A DNA stretch of 16,528 nucleotides from Acidobacteriota bacterium. Lineage in GTDB: Bacteria; Actinomycetota; Acidimicrobiia; Acidimicrobiales; UBA8190. Each line of letters opens with the position of its first letter. The first letter of the stretch is position 1. The stretch covers positions 1-16,528 of the forward strand of contig JAGWNV010000023.1 of NCBI GenBank assembly GCA_028872975.1, in the 5' to 3' direction. The position numbers and the translations under genes were made by a program. The notes beneath the pieces were generated by a model that worked only from the letters and a program-made list of their open reading frames with translations, did no database searches and was not told where the DNA came from. Positions 14,560 to 16,528 of the stretch are shown piece by piece.

Positions 14560-14903
14560 TCTCCGGCTCCCATGTCGTCCTCTACAGCACCGACGCCGAG
14601 GCCGACCGGGCCTTCCTGGCCGAGACCCTCGGCTTCGACTCGGTGGACGCCGGCGGCGGATGGCTGATCTTCGGCCTGCCGCCCGCCGAGGCCGCCGTCC
14701 ACCCGGCCCCGTCGCCGGGGGTGGGCCTCTACCTGATGTGCGACGACCTCGCCGCCGAGATCGCCGCGCTGGGCGCCCGCGGCGTGGCGTGCTCGGAGGT
14801 CACAGAGGCACGGTGGGGGCTCGTGACCGAGCTCCGTCTGCCCGGCGGCGGCGTCCTCGGGCTCTACCAGCCCACCCATCCCACCATGGTGGGCGGCCGC
14901 TGA
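14556..14903 (+). CDS. VOC (glyoxalase/extradiol dioxygenase-like) family protein
   Basis: A 115-residue single-module vicinal-oxygen-chelate protein. The strand HVVLYSTDAEADRAFLAETL, the GGGWLIFGLPPAEAAVHP segment, YLMCDDLAAEIAALGARGV and the terminal LPGGGVLGLYQP follow the usual beta-alpha-beta-beta-beta arrangement. The starting His is kept, but the last metal-ligand Glu of true glyoxalases is not obvious near LGLYQP, so enzymatic metal binding is uncertain. GTG 14556 has a strong GGGAGG site 9-10 bases upstream and overlaps the GNAT stop. It shares one base with the sulfotransferase start (TGATG). Function unknown; such proteins may be dioxygenases, epimerases or resistance proteins. Confidence 0.87.
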   Translation: MISGSHVVLYSTDAEADRAFLAETLGFDSVDAGGGWLIFGLPPAEAAVHPAPSPGVGLYLMCDDLAAEIAALGARGVACSEVTEARWGLVTELRLPGGGVLGLYQPTHPTMVGGR

Positions 14904-15532
14904 TGCCGGGATCTCGGCCGGTGGCACTCGAGGTCATCGGGCCGGGCGTGGGACGGACGGGGACCAACTCGCTCAAGGTCGCCCTGGAACGGCTCCTCGG
15001 GGGCCGCTGCCACCACATGTGGGAGGTCGGGGCCGACGCCGATCGCCAGATCCCCCTGTGGACCGCCGCCGTGGAAGGGCGGCCGGTCGACTGGCACGAG
15101 ATCATGGACGGCTTCGTCGCCCAGGTGGACTGGCCCGGCGCCAGCTTCTGGCCGGAGCTGACCGCAGCATTCCCCGACGCGCTCGTGATCCTCTCCACGC
15201 GGCCGGCCGAGGAGTGGTACACGAGCGCGTCGAACACGATCTTCCAGGCCATCAGCCTCGAGGGGGAATGGCGGGCGACGCTGCGCCGGCTCCTGGCCGA
15301 ACGGTTCTCCGACCGCCTCGACGACAAAGACGCCATGATCGAGGCCTACGAGCGCCACAACGACCGCGTCCGGCGGGCCGTGGCGCCGGGCCGGCTGCTC
15401 GAGTGGACCCCCGCCGACGGCTGGGAGCCGCTCTGCGCCTTCCTGGACAGGCCCGTGCCCGACGAGCCGTTCCCGGTGACGAACACCACCTCGGACTTCC
15501 GCCAGATGCTCGGCCTCGACGAGAAGCCCTAG
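14903..15532 (+). CDS. Small sulfotransferase family protein
   Basis: A 209-residue protein of the P-loop sulfotransferase type (Sulfotransfer_4-like). The PAPS-binding loop is EVIGPGVGRTGTNSLKVAL (residues 10-28; Arg18, Thr19, Gly20, Thr21), where many relatives have GFPRTGT. STRPAEEWYTSASNTI corresponds to the RDPxxWxxS segment for the 3'-phosphate, and the acceptor-domain residues VDWPGASFW fit the family. The ATG at 14903 overlaps the VOC stop by one base, so it is probably coupled. Sulfate would come from PAPS; the acceptor is unknown. Its place downstream of the DPA genes makes a cell-envelope glycan or lipid acceptor conceivable, but this is inference. It is convergent with the NTF2-like gene, 13 bases away. 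Confidence 0.87.
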   Translation: MPGSRPVALEVIGPGVGRTGTNSLKVALERLLGGRCHHMWEVGADADRQIPLWTAAVEGRPVDWHEIMDGFVAQVDWPGASFWPELTAAFPDALVILSTRPAEEWYTSASNTIFQAISLEGEWRATLRRLLAERFSDRLDDKDAMIEAYERHNDRVRRAVAPGRLLEWTPADGWEPLCAFLDRPVPDEPFPVTNTTSDFRQMLGLDEKP

Positions 15533-15545
15533 AGACGTCGTCGGC

Positions 15546-15920
15546 TCAGTAGCGCTCGACGAGATGGGCCCGGCCGGCGGGCAGCTCGTAGGGGTCCGGC
15601 CAGAAGTCGGTGATCCGCACGATCCGGCCGTCGTCGTCGAGGTCGAAGAAGCACAGACCCGGCTGTGTCCCCTCCGGCCCCGTGAACTCGATCCAGCTGG
15701 CGGCCCGGCGCCCCTCGCCGACGATGCGTTCCCCCCGGAGGTGCCAGTCGTAGGCGAATCCCTCGGTGTTGACCCGCACGTAGGCCTGGCGGCCGCGGAC
15801 CTGCTCCCTCGTCTGCGGCGCCCTGTAGACCACGTCGTCGGCGAGCGTCCGGGCGAAGGCCTCCCAGTCACGCGCTTCGGCCGCGGCCCAGTAGGCGTCG
15901 ACCACGTCGTGGGCCCTCAC
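15546..15920 (-). CDS. NTF2/SnoaL-like family protein
   Basis: A 124-residue cone-shaped alpha+beta protein of the SnoaL/ketosteroid-isomerase-like fold. The N-terminal helix VVDAYWAAAEARDWEAFARTLADDVVYRAP, then VRGRQAYVRV, RIVGEGRRAASWIEF and the last strands FFDLDDDGRIVRITDFWPDPYE are typical. Several members are isomerases, cyclases or dehydratases, others are only binding proteins; catalytic residues cannot be named here. The GTG start at 15920 overlaps the stop of the MaoC-like gene (GTGA), so the two are cotranslated. This suggests a role in the same acyl-CoA or steroid-like degradation step. Confidence 0.85.
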   Translation of the reverse strand: MRAHDVVDAYWAAAEARDWEAFARTLADDVVYRAPQTREQVRGRQAYVRVNTEGFAYDWHLRGERIVGEGRRAASWIEFTGPEGTQPGLCFFDLDDDGRIVRITDFWPDPYELPAGRAHLVERY

Positions 15921-16528
15921 GAGAACTCGACCGTGCCCTGGTCGATCACGGTCTCGTCCCGCTGGTTCGCCGTGCGGAAGCGCGCCGAGCCGCCCTCCAC
16001 CCAGATGGACACGGTGAGGGTGTCGCCGGGAAAGGCAGGCCGGGAGAACCTCCCGTACATCTTGTGGAACCGTGCGGGGTCGGACCCGCACAGGGCGTGG
16101 AGCAGGGCCCGGCCGGTGAAGCCGTAGGTGCACAGACCGTGGAGGATGGGGCGGTCGAACCCGGCCCGCTCGGCGAAGACCGGGTCGGAGTGCAAGGGGT
16201 TCCTGTCGCCGTTCAGGCGGTAGAGGAGGGCCTGGTCCGGACGGGTGGTGTAGGTGACGACCTCGTCGGGCGCCCGGGACGGGAACGGCGTCTTGTCCGA
16301 GGCCGGCCCCCGGTCCCCGCCGAAGCCCCCCTCGCCGCGGATGAAGAGCCCGGCGCCCGTCGAGAACAGAGGCGTCCCGGTGGCGGCGTCCACGGAGACC
16401 GCCTCCGAGCGGACGAGGGCGCCGGAGCCCTTGTCGTAGATCCCGGTCAGGGTGGAGGTGGTGCGGACGGCGGCCTCGGTCGGGATGGGCCCGTGGAGCT
16501 CGAGGGTCTGCTCGGCGTGCACGAGCAT
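15917..16528 (-). CDS. MaoC-family enoyl-CoA hydratase, N-terminus beyond the window
   Basis: The C-terminal 203 residues of a double-hotdog (R)-specific enoyl-CoA hydratase of the MaoC family. The second hotdog carries the hydratase motif YRLNGDRNPLHSDPVFAERAG with Asp and His, followed by RPILHGLCTYGFTGRAL. The end of the first hotdog is seen in HGPIPTEAAV, GIYDKGSGALV and the RGEGGFGGDRGP linker. The window ends at an internal ATG (16528); full-length relatives are about 280-290 residues, so roughly 80 residues are missing. The family hydrates 2-enoyl-CoA in beta-oxidation of fatty acids or sterol side chains; the substrate is not determined. Overlaps the NTF2-like gene by four bases. Confidence 0.92.
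   Translation of the reverse strand: MLVHAEQTLELHGPIPTEAAVRTTSTLTGIYDKGSGALVRSEAVSVDAATGTPLFSTGAGLFIRGEGGFGGDRGPASDKTPFPSRAPDEVVTYTTRPDQALLYRLNGDRNPLHSDPVFAERAGFDRPILHGLCTYGFTGRALLHALCGSDPARFHKMYGRFSRPAFPGDTLTVSIWVEGGSARFRTANQRDETVIDQGTVEFS

Overview
The window is a densely packed, very GC-rich stretch of bacterial chromosome with 20 supported genes and no gap over 135 bases. GTG starts, 4-base GTGA/ATGA stop-start overlaps, TAnnnT-like -10 boxes close to start codons and a decaprenyl-phosphoryl-arabinose (DPA) gene set all point to Actinomycetota. A deep-branching class such as Acidimicrobiia is my best guess, but that is inference. I see no rRNA, tRNA, CRISPR array, insertion sequence or phage gene.

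Layout. (1) 1-3410: an FMN-binding PNPOx-like protein, a classical SDR on the minus strand, and, divergent from it, two overlapping ketosynthase-III-like genes. The first of these has an intact Cys-His-Asn triad; the second keeps only the Cys. (2) 3420-10684, all minus strand, read from right to left: a stand-alone B12-binding mutase subunit, sucC-sucD, purN, a channel-like membrane protein, purH, folD and an SRPBCC protein. FolD makes the 10-formyl-THF that PurN and PurH consume. SucCD handles succinyl-CoA, the product of methylmalonyl-CoA mutase. (3) 10813-15532, plus strand: ubiA-type decaprenyl-phosphate phosphoribosyltransferase, dprE1 and dprE2, which build DPA, followed with minimal spacing by a GNAT, a VOC protein and a small sulfotransferase. 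(4) 15546-16528, minus strand: a MaoC-type hydratase cut by the window edge and an NTF2/SnoaL-like protein.

Most genes are standard metabolism. The points most worth a second look are the ketosynthase pair with one degenerate partner, a DPA operon whose DprE1 naturally lacks the cysteine attacked by benzothiazinone drugs, an ion-channel-like protein with a non-canonical filter inside the purine genes, a GNAT with no conventional start at its domain boundary, and perfect inverted repeats in three intergenic regions. I did not find a clearly new multi-gene system; the ketosynthase pair comes closest.
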